The translations under genes and the position numbers were made by a program. A stretch of 5,319 nucleotides of DNA, from the NCBI GenBank assembly GCA_023425615.1, contig JAFACJ010000703.1, forward strand, positions 1 to 5,319, in the 5' to 3' direction. The DNA comes from Actinomycetes bacterium (lineage in GTDB: Bacteria > Actinomycetota > Actinomycetes > Streptosporangiales > Streptosporangiaceae). The notes under the pieces were generated by a model. That model made no database searches, was not told the origin of the DNA, and saw only the letters and a list, made by a program, of their open reading frames with translations. Positions 5,060 through 5,319 of this stretch are shown in pieces. Positions within the stretch are counted from its first letter, which is position 1. The number at the start of each line of letters is the position of its first letter.

Positions 5060-5319
5060 GCACCGCACCACCGCCCGCGTGGTGGAACGGCTGCTGGACA
5101 CCGCGCTGTCCGTCTACGCGCGGGAGGGCCACGAAGGCTTCACGATGAGCGCCGTCATCAAGGAGAGCGGTGTCAGCAGCGGCAGCCTCTACCACCACTT
5201 CGGCAGCTTCGACGGACTGGCCGCCGCCCTGTACGCCCGGTGCATGACGGCGCTGCTGGAGTCGATGACCGCCGCGCTGGAGCCCTGCCCGGACGCCGCG
5301 TCTGGCGTCCGGGCGGCGG
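5049..5319 (+). CDS. TetR family transcriptional regulator, N-terminal part
   Basis: Ninety residues are visible before the window ends; the family usually has 180-220. The N-terminal TetR DNA-binding domain is clear. Helix one is RVVERLLDTALSVYAREG (10-27), followed by GFTMSAVIKESGVSSGSLYH (30-49) with the helix-turn-helix, then HFGSFDGLAAALY (50-62), the standard transition to the ligand domain. The start is ATG 5049. It overlaps the end of the SDR gene by 11 nt in another reading frame and has no evident ribosome binding site, so translation is probably coupled to the SDR gene. The natural reading is a self-regulated operon in which this protein binds the 4196-4221 palindromes and releases on a ligand related to the SDR substrate. 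An 11-bp inverted repeat lies in its last visible codons. Confidence 0.9.
   Translation, partial: MSPKHRTTARVVERLLDTALSVYAREGHEGFTMSAVIKESGVSSGSLYHHFGSFDGLAAALYARCMTALLESMTAALEPCPDAASGVRAA
5287..5314. repeat. Perfect 11-bp inverted repeat inside tetR
   Basis: GCCCGGACGCC (5287-5297) and its exact reverse complement GGCGTCCGGGC (5304-5314) flank a 6-nt loop. The stem is nearly all G/C and would fold strongly in mRNA. It lies at about codons 80-89 of the TetR gene, just after the DNA-binding domain. It could be chance in GC-rich coding DNA. Confidence 0.6.

Noticed and set aside
4049..5101. 350-codon minus-strand open frame opposite the SDR gene
   Set aside because: Composition and lack of motifs mark it as antisense to a clear SDR with all catalytic residues.

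Overview
The window is high-GC DNA with strong G/C third-position bias, short intergenic gaps and families common in filamentous actinomycetes (DUF6221, DUF3237, CocE/NonD hydrolase, MarR, SDR, TetR). It therefore looks like an actinobacterial chromosome, of Streptomyces or Streptosporangiales type. No rRNA, tRNA, CRISPR array, transposase or phage gene is visible.

Layout. Positions 1-849 (+) hold the 3' part of a periplasmic-binding-protein-like gene (type 1 fold, branched-chain amino acid class). It converges, across 13 nt, on a small four-helix CopD-like membrane protein gene (863-1258, -) that starts at TTG behind a near-ideal ribosome binding site. A DUF6221 gene (1385-1786, +) runs divergently from the CopD-like gene and ends 3 nt from the stop of a large CocE/NonD-family serine hydrolase gene (1790-3376, -). 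Upstream of the hydrolase, 3387-3651 (-) is a gene graveyard. The first 16 codons of an FAD-dependent monooxygenase, with its ribosome binding site, are joined out of frame to the last ~70 codons of a DUF3237 gene. A perfect hairpin lies at the joint. A 20-bp palindrome (3667-3686) then separates this remnant from a divergent MarR-family regulator (3712-4197, +). Two abutting AGAGA-N3-TCTCT palindromes (4196-4221) overlap the marR stop and the proposed -35 of the next transcript. That transcript carries an SDR oxidoreductase (4244-5059), probably leaderless, overlapped by 11 nt with a TetR-family regulator (5049 to the window end).

How it works together (inference). Two small regulatory modules sit back to back. 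In the first, MarR probably acts at the 3667-3686 palindrome on itself and on the leftward transcript. That transcript appears once to have carried monooxygenase and DUF3237 genes before the hydrolase. An internal deletion seems to have removed the oxidative part, leaving the hydrolase under the MarR-controlled promoter behind a non-coding leader. In the second, the TetR protein probably controls its own SDR-tetR operon through the tandem palindromes. Both modules fit small-molecule modification or detoxification. I found no evidence for a wholly new system; the deletion scar and the two operators are the most informative points.
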